DNA from: Mytilisepta virgata
Taxonomy: Eukaryota; Mollusca; Bivalvia; Mytilida; Mytilidae
NCBI GenBank assembly: GCA_028015205.1
Contig: CM051510.1
Span: forward strand, 26,598,580 to 26,662,579
DNA: 64,000 nucleotides
Direction: 5' to 3'
Shown: piece after piece, positions 34,171-47,460 of the stretch
How positions within the stretch are numbered: position 1 is the first letter of the stretch
Layout: each line of letters starts with the position of its first letter
The notes under the pieces: generated by a model
What the model saw: only the letters and a program-made list of their open reading frames with translations
Told to the model about the DNA's origin: nothing
Databases searched by the model: none
Program-made: the position numbers and the translations under genes

Positions 34171-34519
34171 CTTGAACAGGATTAATTTTTAAAAATTTGC
34201 ATATTATTTGCCAAAACATATACACATCCGGTGTACTTACTAGACCACCAGTAATAGGGTATAAAAGACATAAAAATCTAGTCAAACTACTGAATAAAGT
34301 ATTCTCAATCGCCAGACACATGATAGATCAATTCAAAACGAACTAAATTGCACAAAACTGAAAACTATAATAAAAGTTCAAACAGAAATGTTTTTTCAAG
34401 AGAAGACCTATGATGAAAGCGTAAGGTCCTTAAAGTCTATGCTCATGTGGAGTCAGGGAGCAATTATGCTACCTTATAACAAAAATCTACAGATCCGCAG
34501 AATTGCTTGAAGCCAAACA

Positions 34520-34870
34520 TGGCCTGAATGTTCCTCATAAGGTGCTAGACAATTCTTATTACTTTGGTGCCAATCCCTTATGCAAGATGGCTACCAACAG
34601 AGGACTTAGGCTAACATAAGACCCTACGGGAAATACATGCAAAAATCTTCCGGAGAACCGCTGAATATGCAGACCTGTAAGTAGAAGGATCTTGATGCAG
34701 AAAAATTTGGTCCCTACAAGGCTTACCACACTTCATAATGATAGGGAGAAGTGACTTCTGTCTTTGATGTACATCAATAAAACGGATTTCATGACAGTTG
34801 AGCGATACAGGCTCAGCCTTCTGAGACTCTAGTTTATAATGAGCTGTTATTTCAAATGTCATCCTTGTTA
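34520..34870. repeat. Fragment of the 160-bp-unit repeat family (3' end)
   Basis: Contains 'taagaccctacgggaaata' and ends 'gttgagcgatacaggctc', the terminal signature also seen near 47168 and 61002. Confidence 0.55.
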
Positions 34871-35605
34871 ACTGAGTTAATTAAGGATTTTAATTCGGCA
34901 TGTGATTGAAATTATTATTTTTTGTTTGTTTGTTTGTTTATATTAGTAATTTCAAATGTATTCGTTGATCCAGAATTATACTGGAGGAGGGGGCTGAGTG
35001 CTCATTCTGTACATGTGCATATGCATGTCAGAAGTTTTCTCGATATAAATTGCCTGCATTACAGTTTAAGCTGCTCCACATCGCTTTTTTGCTTTAGTCG
35101 AAGTGGGAACGCGTATTTTTCACTTTCCTCTATAAACCTAAATATTTCCGTGGCCATAAAGCCAGTGTTTGACTTGTGGGCGAAGGCTTTACTTCGCCAG
35201 TTGCTCCTTATTTTCTTTCTGTTTCTAAAAATGCTTGTCACTGACAGCGAAAAAAAAAACCTTATAGCTGATTTTGAAATTTTTACGTACATAATTCATT
35301 GTAATTATTTATTAACGCCGAAGCCGGAGAAAGGTGCATAAGGATTTTTGTCTCTAAAGGCGAAACAAAAAGGAGAAATGGACTTATAAAATTTCAAATT
35401 TTATGTAATTTTACCTTCAAAATAGTAAAAATTCAACCTGTGATTCATCAGGATACATTGGTGTCCATAATTAAACCCAGAATATCAAATTTTATAATTA
35501 ACTAAAATGGCCGGTGTCAGTTTGGAATTTACATGCCATATAATAAATAAATAAATAAATGATCACATCTTTAGAAAATGTTCAAAATAGTTTGTTTAAA
35601 CAAAT

Positions 35606-38400
35606 TTAAATTAGCACAATTTTTAAGACTATATATGGTAAATCTTTCCATATTTTGACGGTAGAAAACTGAAACGATTTCTTTAGAAAATTCGTATTAG
35701 GTCTGGGTAAAAATGAATTATTATCAGAAACAGATCTCAAATTAGATCTATATCCTTGGACATGTTCAACATTTCCTGTTTGTAGAATCATGTATTCCGG
35801 AACTAAACCATGTGCAACTTTGTACATTAAAATAGACTTTTGAATTGTACTCTCTTTGTAAATGGTTTATCCATTTCAAGGCAGAAAACATAAAATCAGA
35901 CGGTGTTAAAATATCACAATAAAGAATGATGCGTGCAGCTCTTTTTTTTAAAGTTTGGTAATTCTATCCACATCTTTCTTTGAAATATCACCCCAAACAG
36001 TATACTGCTATCAGCATAAAGCAAAATGTATGAATATAATTGTCTTACATGAATAGTTAAGGGATCTTTAATTTTTTGTAGAAGTGAAACTTTTGAGGAA
36101 ATAATTTTACATATTCGATCAACTTGAATATCCCCGTTAAGATTTTCGTCAATCTCAACATCTAATAGTTTTTGTGAATGAACATTTTCGATATAATTTC
36201 CATCTATTTTAATGCACAGTTCAGGTAACATTATAAGTTTCTGGCTAGAGCTAATAATCATACACTTAGTTTTATGAGGATTAATTTTAAGTTTCGTACC
36301 ATTGTTGGTACGTGTACACCAATACTGCATAATATTTATGTCATTTTGTAATGCATTATTTATACACTTTACATCTTTGTTGTGACTATGTAAAGTAGAG
36401 TCGTCAGCAAATAAATCTATATTGGAATCACTGATATGTAAGGGTAAATCATTTACATATAATAAGAAAAGTAAAGTACTTAAAATAGATACTTGAGGGA
36501 CTCTGTATTTCATATCACATTTTTGAGATTTTACATTTCCAATTTGAACTTCCTGTGTTCAGTTTTGGAGATATAATTCTAACCAGTTATACAAGTTTTC
36601 ACCAATATGATAAGAATGAAGTTTCTTAAGAAGAACAGTGTGATTTACAAGATCAAACGCCGTACTAAAATCTAAAAATACAGAGCCCACTATTTCTCCA
36701 TCATCCACATACTTTGTAGAAAAATGAAAATTGAACATGTGAACAATATCATGTGGTTCATGATAAATCTTATTTTCGTATTCTAATTTTGATGGAAAAA
36801 CATTTTCACCTTTGGGATTAAGTTCCTTGATATGTTTCCACAATTCCTCCGAAGTTTTACTTTCATCTATTGCCTTTTTATAATAATTTCTTTTGACCAA
36901 TTTTATAAGGGATTTCGATTTATTTCTTCAAATTTTGTAATTTTCCCAATCTTTTTTCGAATGATACATAACCCTTTTATGGATGGCTTCATTTATTTGG
37001 GTCATTTTCAAAAAATGTGCATTTTTAACATTGCAAGATTGAGAAGGAAAAAAACAATTTGCTTCAATCATCATATTTATTAAAATTGCAAAATATATGA
37101 TACTTCTTGAACAAAATACTCAAATATGCAATCTTAATGACATAATATAAAAATATTATTGACACATTTTCGACTGATGGTGCAAAATTTTGTCTATCCT
37201 TTTACCATATTTATGAGAATTTTTTTCTATCAACAGGAAAAATGTGAAAAACCTGTTGCTTGTTTCTCAAAGATACGTTAGTTGTGCTTCAGAAAACAAT
37301 AACAGAATATTTAATTTTTTACATTAAAAAGACAAAAATGTCACTTAATATTGCGTCCTGAAAGAACTATCTCAAATAGATTTTCAAATGCTGCAAAAAT
37401 TACTACAATCAACGCAAAACCAACTGAAGCACTTCCTTATATAAGGCTTATATTGGACTTCTGAATCAATCCAACACTTAATTCTTTGATTACATATAAT
37501 TTTAGGAAACGCTATTTTCTATGGTAACAGGAACAGACATCGAAGGTTTACAAATACACATTTGTCTATCCTGTTACCAAGTTGGGGTAACTGTTTATTC
37601 AAGGTAACAAGATAGACAGTAACAAGATGGACAAAATTATATGTTTATTGATTATATTTCGAAATAACAGCTCCCCTTACATCGGTGAATGTTTTTTTCA
37701 GTTAGCCGTTTCTTTGTTTCCGAACAGTTAGTGACCCTTTTGAGAACATATGGGTGTGGTAATGTATAAATTTGTTGGTAACATGAAAGACATTTTAAAA
37801 GGGTAGGCTTTCAGTTTGACTTACTTTTCTGGTTATAACTTCGCTTCCGTTTCTTCTAACGCTCTATTGTTTTGGTTGTAATTTGGAAACTTGTGTACTT
37901 TTGATTTCATCATAGAAGATATTCGTATTTGCAGGCAAAAATTATTGCTCTGCAAATTTTTCAGCGGTAACAGGACAGACATACATTTCATGGACGCCAG
38001 CATAATTTACTTTTTTTATGAGCAGATATATAGATATCTTGAAGACTTTACTTTCTTGTTAAAATTCAATTATATGCTATTCAAAAAAATAATTTTGCCG
38101 ATATGAAAACATACAAAAAAATCATTGAAAAATAATGTGCAAACATGGTTCTCTCAATCCGGACACTCGAAAATTGCTCAATATTGAGCTTCAAAGGAGA
38201 AAATCGTTCTCATTTTAGTTGTGCCGATTTGAAAAAATTGCGTATTTTGGTTAAGCACAAAAAAATAATGCCATTGTGTCTGAATATTTTTTTAACATAG
38301 GTGGACAGGAAAATGTTTTTTTTTTTTTAAATGACCCTTTTCTTGATTAAACCATTCAGCTTGCTTATCAGATTTTACTCTTTAAATACAAGAAATTTAA
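35606..38400 (-). pseudogene. Non-LTR retrotransposon reverse transcriptase relic, split by a TIR element
   Basis: Minus strand, from right to left. 38338-38400 encodes KQAEWFNQE; the TIR element 36999-38337 intervenes; then INEAIHKRVMYHSKKDWENY continues at 36998. After a stop come KRNYYKKAIDES and SVFLDFSTAFDLVNH (RT block with Asp), then degraded VPQVSILSTLLFLLYVNDLP, the catalytic FADDS block, and a C-terminal RSNLRSVSDNNSFLPRPNTN segment at 35606-35827. The order is typical of Jockey/RTE-type RTs. At least three frameshifts or stops, and missing sequence between the linker and the RT palm, make it dead. The endonuclease end is lost. Confidence 0.75.
36999..38337. mobile_element. 1339-bp TIR element (copy 2), inserted in the RT relic
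   Basis: Reverse-oriented relative of 6271-7823 with ends GGGTCATTTTCAAAAAATG and its complement 'aaatgaccc' at 38337. Flanks are ATTT on the left (36995-36998) and TTTT on the right (38338-38341), fitting a 4-bp duplication with one change. It keeps the repeated 'tatcctgttacc'/'ggtaacaggatagac' words and a similar hairpin interior. Confidence 0.72.
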
Positions 38401-39332
38401 AACTGAATAAAAACATTTTTTATGAGTTTCAATATAATTCACAAGAAAGCCACCGGTGTGATCTTGAAATAAGATCAATACGTGCATGTGACAAAAGTTC
38501 AATCAAAGGAATGACATTTTTATTGCTGTTTTTTATCTTGAAGTCGTATTGAGGCTCCGATGAGTTACTATTGGCCAGTTTGAGTATTTTGAGATCGTCA
38601 TTCCATCAGTAACATTATGAGAACACCCCTATATTAAAAATTAAAAAAAAATATTACTGCGCAATTGATGTCAGTTAGATTATCGCTTTGAAGAAACTCT
38701 CAAGATAAATAGATGGAATAAAATTCCATCCTAGAATACAAATTTGGTCTTAGCCAGCGAATTAATTTCATAGTAAACTGAAACAACAAAACCGGAAGGA
38801 AGAACTTTTTTGTAACCCAGATAAAAAGATGGCTTCCAAAATGATATGCAAACGGCAAAAGCGGTAACACTGCAATAATTGTCGAAAATACTCCCCAAGG
38901 TGTGTCACTATATTTCTAGACAATGACACACTAACACATAAAGCTTTTAGCTATACAGTAAACACATTAGGTAATATACTTGCACTCAGTATAGCGATAT
39001 TATATCTGTCTCAGGACGCCGAAATAATTTGGCTCGGACAATAAAAATTCGTGTAACTACACGTCATTTCAGTTTTATGCAGAATGTACGCACGCTTTCT
39101 TTATATTAATTTGCAATACTTATTATATACATGTACAGTTATTTATTTTCAGTTAAAATTTTGTTCTTTTGTTTACCAAATTGTGATTTTATTTATTTTC
39201 TTCTGTTCCTTGAAGCCACCAAATGAGCCACTGAAACAACTGAAGTTTTACAAGTTGCACAACCACAAAGACACCCAACTATTTTCAATGTTGTCAAGCT
39301 GAAAATGTCAGGTTTGTATGAACAGATTTAAT

Positions 39333-39867
39333 TTAGTTTTGCATGAATTTCAACAGCTTTTTTGTTTTTAATCTGAAAAAAGTTAACTTGTACCAAAAAT
39401 TTGGCAAAATACCAGGTATAATTTTGTCCTGTTTTTTTTTAGCAGAATTTTTGCTTTTGACATTCTGATTGACCCTAAAATCCTCATCAAACATGGGATA
39501 GCTGAGAACTTGTAAAGCCTTACCACCTTTTTCCCAGTCAGCAATGATAAAATTGAGGCCAAACTTAAAAATCATCTGTTCACTTTTCTCCCAAGCTTGT
39601 GTATTTGTTTCCGTTACACAGGTAAACGTGCTCAACAATTTAACTGGTTTTCTTTTGAGTTATGACAAACTAGTCGTATATACCAGGTGTCCAGTTGATT
39701 ATCATGGTATCATCGGAGGGGCAAAGATATTGAGATTCGTTCATGGTGCAGGGTTCTTCATAGCTATATATAGGATTTTTTCTTGGTGAATCCCAAATTA
39801 TTTCTTCGAGTCCAGAATATATGACATCACCACGTACAGTGTGATGCTGTTGAAGTTTTGTTTCCAA
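39333..39867 (-). pseudogene. Unrecognised decayed coding sequence
   Basis: Two protein-like minus-strand frames abut: 39867-39670 (DVIYSGLEEIIWDSPRKNPI, CPSDDTMIINWTPGIYD) and 39638-39333 (TNTQAWEKSEQMIFKFGLNF, IIADWEKGGKALQVLSYPMF). Composition and shifted overlap suggest one old gene or transposon ORF broken by a frameshift near 39640-39670. No family recognised. Confidence 0.35.
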
Positions 39868-40212
39868 AATTTTGAATCATGTTAATATATATGCTTGATA
39901 CTTGTTAAATATTTATTATTATTTAATAAAAAGCCATTTATGACTTTTTCACCTTATTTCTTTTCAAATTGTAGAATTTTTTAAATATTTTTAATCACCC
40001 AAGGCAATGAAATACATGTACAACAAGGTTAAATAAAATTAACATTTTGAAATGTATTTTCCCCAAATGTCTGACTAAAGCTTGAAAAAGATTTAAAGAT
40101 ATTTTAATTCATCAATGCAATCATTAAACACTAAAAATAAAACAAGGTCAAACAGAGAACGAACGTTAAAAGTTAGTACAATGTTAATATAAACTGATAA
40201 TTCTTCAGTAAT

Positions 40213-40434
40213 TATCGTCTTTTCTCATTGTTTGGCACTTTTATTGTCCTTAAAACATTATCCACATCTTTAAGACAACTACCAGGTAAATTTTCGTTGC
40301 CGCCATTAATATTATGTACAAAAGTTAGTATCATATCGGAAACGGACCGGACATGATCAGAATCTGCGTACTTGGAGACTAAAAAATACGTGTACAGGAT
40401 GTGTCCAGATGAGGATCCCTGCGATGATGCTACA
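40213..40434 (-). CDS. Candidate terminal exon, unrecognised
   Basis: After an acceptor (TTTGTAG) a 222-nt open frame reads ASSQGSSSGHILYTYFLVSK and continues to KVPNNEKRR and TAA at 40213. It would need a phase-1 donor upstream. A minus-strand AATAAA lies near 39908, about 300 bp downstream. Could be the last exon of a minus-strand gene or a transposon relic; no matching upstream exon was established. Confidence 0.3.
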
Positions 40435-40781
40435 AATGAATTTAATAAAAGTGTAATGTTGACCTTAACAATTGCTTTATGCAAAGAGCAATCTGGTGAT
40501 GTTCAGATAAATCACGCTTCTTGAGGTTGTTTTGATAATAGCTAGGTAAGGACATTGAAAAGATGTCTTTAAAAAGTTTCTCATCGACTTAGAATTTGAG
40601 AGAACTCAGAAGTGTCAGAACTAAATGCAAAACGATGAAGAACAACAGATAATTCCTGATTTTGATGGTTTAACAAGACAGGATCAGAAAAGTCCAAAAA
40701 GGGATAACACCGATATCGGCAATATCTCTGACCAAAGTACTTGGTGACTTTAGTAATACCACTTGGCTTAAAAAGTTAGGC

Positions 40782-40975
40782 AATCAGGGATAGACCCTGA
40801 ATGGCAGAAACTGTATCTGTGGCTTATCATTACACAAGATATGCAAGGAAAGCTGTGTAAATGGTGCATAAAATCTAACATGAAACCAAACAATGGGTCT
40901 TGAATCTGGACAAGCCAACCTTGTACTTAGCTAAAAAAGCATACTCTGAAATTAAATAACACAGAACCACACAGA
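40782..40975 (+). pseudogene. TTF-type zinc-finger fragment (hAT/ZNF862-like)
   Basis: Plus-strand frame with stops: GIDPEWQKLYLWL, GKLCKWCIKSNMKPNNGS, then WTSQPCT and a Lys/His-rich end. The spaced Cys pair, the Gly-Ser/Trp region, a later Cys and terminal His match the TTF zinc finger found at the N-terminus of hAT-type transposases and ZNF862-like proteins. Too decayed for function. Confidence 0.4.
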
Positions 40976-41529
40976 ATCAATAAGTGGCCACCTCTATATT
41001 AGTCTAGGTTGACCAATGTGGAGAGACATTTTGACAAGTGAAAAACAGAACATTTGCAACTAATTTGAATTTTATTATGTTGTGTTGATCTCTGTTAACA
41101 TACCTCCTGTATATATCATACGGACACTGACACATTGTATTTACATGTAGTATTAAACCCCCCTCTTTTTGGCTACATGTACAAATGTATTTTGTGACGT
41201 GTGACGTTGATCCTTTCCAGGTTACCACTGTGCTATCCAAAATTTCTGGGAGAACACTGCAGAGGTGTACTTTTATTTACCATTGATTATATTAAACCTT
41301 GCTAGGTCTGAAACATGTCATTGCTTATTTATTTATTTACTTGTATTACAAGTTTGGCCGTTTATATAAATATACGACTTGATTTATTCTATTTTTCTAA
41401 AAAAAAATTCATTTAATAAATTTTATTTTTTCGAATAAAGATGTTGACTAATTGCCAATCTGGACTGTAATGTATAAATAATAGTACAATGTATATTATT
41501 ATTATAAACAGTATTTATTAACTAATTAG

Positions 41530-42335
41530 TTGTATACGATGGACGACAACATTGGAGATGCCATAAACATGATAAAAATAGTCATAGGGTAATTAAAATA
41601 TTTAATTTTAAACATAAATTTCTAGGTGATAGGATTACACTTTTGTCTTTTACATGGTAAATGCCAGGAAATGTCTTGTTACACCTTGATTTAACGTGGA
41701 TGTAATTGTTCTGAAAAGTTTTCAACATTAAATAAAAATGTATTCAGCGGCATAAGATAAAGAAGTATGAACTTGGAGTTTTAAAATGTGCATTTTGTTG
41801 AAATCCTGCCAACCAAACTACATTTAAAAAAAAGGAAATTGATTTCAAATTAAATTTGTTAAGATTCGGTTAAATAGAATATTTTTTTCATGGATTTCTG
41901 AAATAAACAAAAAATAATAATAAATACAATTCAAAATGAAACTTTAGAAGATAGGCACTATGAATAGGTTTCATTGAGAAAATATTGCTTTTCACATTTA
42001 AATAATTCAAATTAAATGTTACTAAGTTTTCCACAGTCCCGGGCCTCAATATGTCTTGCTATCTGTAGCCCAGAAATTTATTTAGTTAAGATCTGCAAAA
42101 AATGTACTTGATAAAAATAGATTTTTGATCATGAATACTGCTTGAACTACATTCAAAAAATGTTTTGTAATTAGAAATAATCCAATTTTTACACATGAAT
42201 GCAACTTCTTATGGCATACGATCTATACATATAAATGTACATACACACAGTTTTGTCTCAATTTATTGACGCAGACGTAAACGATCCACACTGTGTTGGC
42301 CCATATCTTTGTAATGCCGATTCTTTAAATCACAG
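41530..42335. mobile_element. 806-bp insertion between 21-bp direct repeats
   Basis: An exact 21-bp repeat (begins CAGTATTTATTAACTAA) lies at 41509-41529 and 42336-42356, consistent with a long target-site duplication. The insert has no clear ORF, TIR or poly-A tail. A short open frame from ATG 41540 (MDDNIGDAINMIKIVIG) runs into a donor-like GGGTAATT. Confidence 0.5.
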
Positions 42336-42359
42336 CAGTATTTATTAACTAATTAGAAT

Positions 42360-45300
42360 TGTTGACCTTTTGAATGTTTTTTTTTTTCAAGTTTTAAAAA
42401 AATGAATAAATTAAAATTGTGAGAAGTGATAGATAGCTTTTCAAAAGCAGAGGTTTGGGAAAACTTGGCCAATATTAGAACATTCACGTCAAATGAAGAA
42501 TCATATTTGATCATTACCATTTTCCTCAAACTTATCCAGTCATATGGCTGCAAATTTATCACATGCGGTCTATTGTATGGGAAAGCGTCTCTTTAGTTAA
42601 ATAGGTCAAAAGCGATCTGATACGACTACGTCGAAAAAATCATGCTTTTTGTTTTAATTCGTGGGGAAATTATTATAAATACCTCCACATTCGCATGTGT
42701 CCGGGATCAGAATAGGTGCCAACTGGTTTACAATATTACAGATTGCCAACAAAATCACAGATGTGAGCCAACTTCGCATTCAGAATGCGTATACTATTTA
42801 TTAATATTTACATCGACTTTTTCCAACAATATCCCGGCTGTGTGCCATCAGTGCCTCCGACATATCATTCTGCCCGTCTCTTGATCTTACTATCAAATCA
42901 ATAGATTCAGTAGCAAGCATTGCCAACGAGAGAGCCAAGATTGCCAGTATTGCCAATAAAATATTCAGAATATCGCTAGATCTTTCACAGGCAGGCTTGT
43001 AGCTGCCTATATTTAGCTATGACATCATTGAAATGTTGGGAGAATTTCAATGTGTGAGCAGGTTTTTTTTTCAAAGAGAGTTTTTTATAGTACAAAAATA
43101 ATAAAAATCGAAACAATCGATTGTTGCTTTTCATCTTATTGTCGTTATGAACTATGAATTATGTATCATACTTTCTATATAGAAGCCCACATTTTAAGTT
43201 TCTGAAATCCATTTTTTTATTTGTATATTTATATATACCGGTAATTGTCATAAGAATGGTCATAAAACTTGAAAGTTTTCTCTTCATAAAAAGTGCTTGC
43301 TTCAGAAGTTCTGTCCCAAAACTGACACACAGTTACATTGTATAGTGACACATATTAGTTTGAATGATATTATGACTATAACATGTATAAATGAAACAAG
43401 CTCATAATAGAAATGTGATAGAAAAGGGGAGAATTAGTACGAACAGTATCCAAAATACGACATGTATTCAGGATTTGGCATTGGCAGGATATGTTAATCT
43501 GGGTGAAAACAGCAGTCATTAAATGCTAATGATTCAATCTAGTAACACCTGTGATGCATTTTACTCTTTTTACATTTTGCCTCTCTGATCCTGCTGTTTG
43601 GAGGAAAATACTCACCTCTATAAAATCCTGGAATTAGTTACCCCCGGATTAAAACAAATGACCTGGGGCTTTATGATAACCAACATATCCACCAAAGTAC
43701 ATGTATCTATTCCTAGCTTTTAGTCATATTGAAAAAAATATTTACCTCTGTTATATCTTTGCCCTAACTACAACTTGACATTCCAGATGAGTGGTAAAGG
43801 GCTTGTGTGTTCAACATCTACTTTAATAATCACTAAGTGGGCATGATTTTTTGTTTTGCATGTTCTATTGTAGCCTTACATATTTTGTTATGCATGGCCA
43901 TGGGGCAATATATCTAAAAATAGAAAGTTGAATGTTAAATTTATCTGCTTGCACATATTTTTTCAGCAAAATTACATAAAAATTTTCAAAACTAAATACA
44001 TTAGACTTAATACCTGTGTGTCTGCTGTATTTGTAATTAATTCAAAATTTAGAATTAATAGACACAAAGAAATTTTTGAAAACTCAATTACATGTACATT
44101 TGTATCTGAGTACACATATGTAAATACACAATACGTGCAATAACAAATATATCCTTAAATTTTAAACAGTGTGAGCTATTGCCATCACTCAGTATCCGTC
44201 GTCTGTCTTTTAAGTTTTTCACATTTAAATCTTCTGAACAGAATTTAATCAAACTTGGCAGAGATGTTTTTCATAAAGTCTTTTCCATGTGTTGTTACTT
44301 AGACTTAGACTGTAAATGCGAATTTGTCAAGAAACATATCTGCCAGAAACTAATTTTTGACTGGCTAAACTTTCAAAAACCTCTTCTGGAGAACAATTTA
44401 TAAAGGTCATCAACAAGTTCTTTTACTTTGGAGCCCATTGGGAATCCAAGGTGGCTGTCAGCAACTATTAATTCCAAGTAAATCAACACAGTTTATTCGA
44501 ACATGCATGAGTCGATTATATCAGTTGTGTCAAACTATTTTTGTAGTCACAAAGTCCAAATCTATTGGAGGGTCTGTATAATAGTTCAGCCCTGTCTGAC
44601 AGCTATAGTGGTTGTTACACAACTAAAGTTCTACTCAAATGATATGTAAGAAATCTTTGTTTGGACCAGTGACCTAAAATTTGGTATACAATGTGTATTA
44701 TTCAAACATAGACATCTGCAGGTCATTTCGTTAGATCAATTAAAAATTACTAAAATAAAGTGCTTTATATCTGAATCTGCTTTGATCATCAAATACAGTT
44801 TAATAAATTTTAATTCTTTGTAGTATTTCAGATTATTTAAACGTATCCCTACCTGTGTAACAAGTGCATGTAATATATGTTTTATTCCGAATAAATTATG
44901 ACCTAAACCAGGTGTTAATTTCCCATAAAATATAATAATAGAACTTAAACAAAAACAAGTTAAAATTGACATAGATTGTAATCCTTCGTTGTAAGCTTGT
45001 ACAGATGTATATATAACAGTAAGTACCAATATATTGACTATTTATTTGGTTCAATACAATTTCCAGTTGATTGTAAAACAAAAACCTGTGACCACTAAAA
45101 TAGTGTGACATATGTTTAAATTCATATAAAATTGCAATAGGAATATATATTTAAATTCTATGATGGGGAAATAGTATTGTTACAAGGTAATATTTTTTTT
45201 TTTTTCACCTGAAGTTCCATATGTATAGATTTTATAAGAGACAGTAAAGAAGAGAATTTTTCATAGATTAGAGTATTAAATGAAAATTATGCAACAGTTC

Positions 45301-46130
45301 GTGTAGTTAAACAAAATTTCTTTTTCTAAATAAATTTGTAGGAAAAATGTGAAAATATTATTTCCGTAAATATTTTTTAGCATTGAATCTGCATAAAGCT
45401 ATGAAAAATGAATTCCTGACATTTTAATCCATAATTTCAAGTAATTTGAAACAGGACAACAGATTGTTTACTAAAACGGATTCTTTTCAATGATGAAGAT
45501 AAACCTTTTATCTGCCACAGCCCTCATATCCAAAGTACATGTAATTGAAAACATTTGTAACAAGGGGTATTTCAGTAGCTGAAGCTGCAAATAGGAAAAA
45601 AGAGCAACTGATATTGTTGGAAATCATGTGACTGTAAAAATAAGCATGAAAAATCTTAGACGTAATCTTATTATTTTATGCAGTTATTTATTTTTATTAA
45701 CATTATTAACCGTACTAATGTTTGTAGAACAGTAACTGATTTCAAATTTAATGTGATCAATTCTTGTTACATGTACCTGTACGTGTGTATATATCATAAC
45801 TAATTTCATTTCATTTATTTTTGTTCGCATATGTTCTGTTATAAAGATATTAAATTAGGTTTTTCTTCACGTTTTAAGCCTTCTATTGATAAATCCAAAT
45901 AAAAACGTGATTTATAATATGAAATTGTAAATTCTGTTTTCATTCCAACATTTGTGGGACTATGTAATGTTAGGCTGCCTAGCTTTTCTTGTTACAAAAT
46001 TTTTAAGAATGTGAAAATTCAAAAAACAAAGTTGTTTAAGTAGTTTGTCACTTACAAAGTAAAGAATGTTAGATATTATATGTATATATTATGTAATCCT
46101 GTTTCTCTAATTTTCAGCCAATTAAACTGT
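42360..46130. other. AT-rich region without a supported gene
   Basis: Apart from the exon candidate at 44853-45029 and a repeat fragment at about 44165-44470 ('gtgagctattgccatcactc', head of the 160-bp-unit family), only short chance frames are seen. The region may be intergenic or the 5' intron of the KMT2C/D gene. Confidence 0.4.
44853..45029 (-). CDS. Candidate membrane-protein exon
   Basis: Minus-strand open segment reading YNEGLQSMSILTCFCLSSII then PGLGHNLFGIKHILHALVTQ, ending exactly at a CAG/GTAGGG donor in phase 0. One hydrophobic stretch could be a membrane helix. The acceptor is unclear and no neighbours were linked, so this is weak. Confidence 0.22.
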
Positions 46131-47205
46131 CTCTCAACCCATTGTGTAAAGATTAATAATCTCACTACTGACTTTTTTGTCCTTTGAAACTACTGAACCA
46201 ATTGCAACCAAACTTAGCAGCAATGGTCCTTAGATGATCCTCTCTCAGAAGTGTGTGCGATGAAACGTACGATCAACTAAGATGGCCACCAAAGCCAAAT
46301 TAGTTTAACATAGGACCCTGTGGGAAATTCATTTAATAATCGTCTTGTCTGAAACTACTGAGCCACTTGCAACCAAACTTAGCAGCAATGGTCCTTGGAT
46401 GGTCATCTTTCAGAAATGTGTCCGATGAAATGGACAATCTACCAAGATGGCCCCCACAGCCAAACTTGATAGTTTAACATTGCACCCTATGGGAAAATTC
46501 ATTAAAAATATCTTCTTGTCTGAAATTACTGAGCTAATTGGAACCAGAACTGACAGCTATGGTCCGTAGGTGGTCTCTGTCAGAAATATGTCCAATGACC
46601 TAGAATGACAACCAAGATGACAGCCACAGCCGCCATGGGACCCTATGGGAAAATTAATTAGAAAAATTTCTTGTCTGAAACCACTTGGCCAGTTGGAACC
46701 AATTGAAACTTGATAGAAATGGTTCATAGGTAGTCCTCTTTCAGAATTGTGTCCATTGACCTGGAATGTCAACAAAGATGGCCGCCACATCTGAACTAAT
46801 TTTAAAAAAGGATCCTATGGGAAAATTCATTAATCTTCTTGTCTGAACAACTGAGCCAATTAGAACAAGACTTTGCAGCAATGGTCCTTAGATTGTCTTC
46901 TTTCAGAAATGTGTCAGGTGACATGGACTGTCGACGAAGATGGCCACCACTTCAACAGTTTAACATTTGATCCTATGGAAAATTCATTAAAAAACTTCTT
47001 GTCTGAAACTACCAAGAGGTTGGAACTAGCAGCAATGGTCCTTAGGTGGTCCTCTTTCAGAAATGTGTCCGTTGACCCAAACTATCAACCAAGATGGTCA
47101 CCACAGCCAAACTTTTAACCCTGTGGGAACTGCTCTCTATATGTAATAGGCAATACACTATCAAGTGAGCGATACAGACTCCTGGGGGCCTCTGGTTCAA
47201 ATACT
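46130..47205. repeat. 160-bp-unit repeat, about six units (truncated copy)
   Basis: 'caatggtccttagatgg'-type words recur near 46223, 46390, 46561, 46721, 46883 and 47036, each with 'aagatggcc' and 'accctatgggaaaatt'. It ends 'gtgagcgatacagactc', the family's 3' signature. It sits directly upstream of the first visible KMT2C/D exon. Confidence 0.8.
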
Positions 47206-47460
47206 TTTTTAAATTCAAATGTCATTTAAATTTTGACATTTATCAAAGCTTTCCAGAAGCAATTACTCAGAGACCCTATAAAGATGTTTTCCCTGAAAAA
47301 AGTAAACAAAAATTTTTACGAAAAAACTTTAAAAAAGTAAACCTAGGAAAGTCTTTTTCACCAAAGTCTTTTTACTTAGTTTCTTGTTTTTAAAACAGGT
47401 ACAGGTAATTGGTATTTACCAAGGAAACACTTTCATTTCATAACTTTTTAATTTTTTTAG

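Noticed and set aside
41540..41588. MDDNIGDAINMIKIVIG followed by a donor, as first exon of KMT2C/D
   Set aside because: It leaves in phase 2 whereas exon a needs a phase-1 donor, and it lies inside an inserted segment.
43610..43726. Minus-strand segment with acceptor- and donor-like ends (MYFGGYVGYHKAPGHLF)
   Set aside because: Stops occur in every frame before the donor; probably a dispersed repeat.
47409..47460. In-frame ATG upstream of KMT2C/D exon a as a start codon
   Set aside because: It lies in the pyrimidine-rich intron just before a strong acceptor, and the family has a conserved N-terminus encoded by upstream exons.
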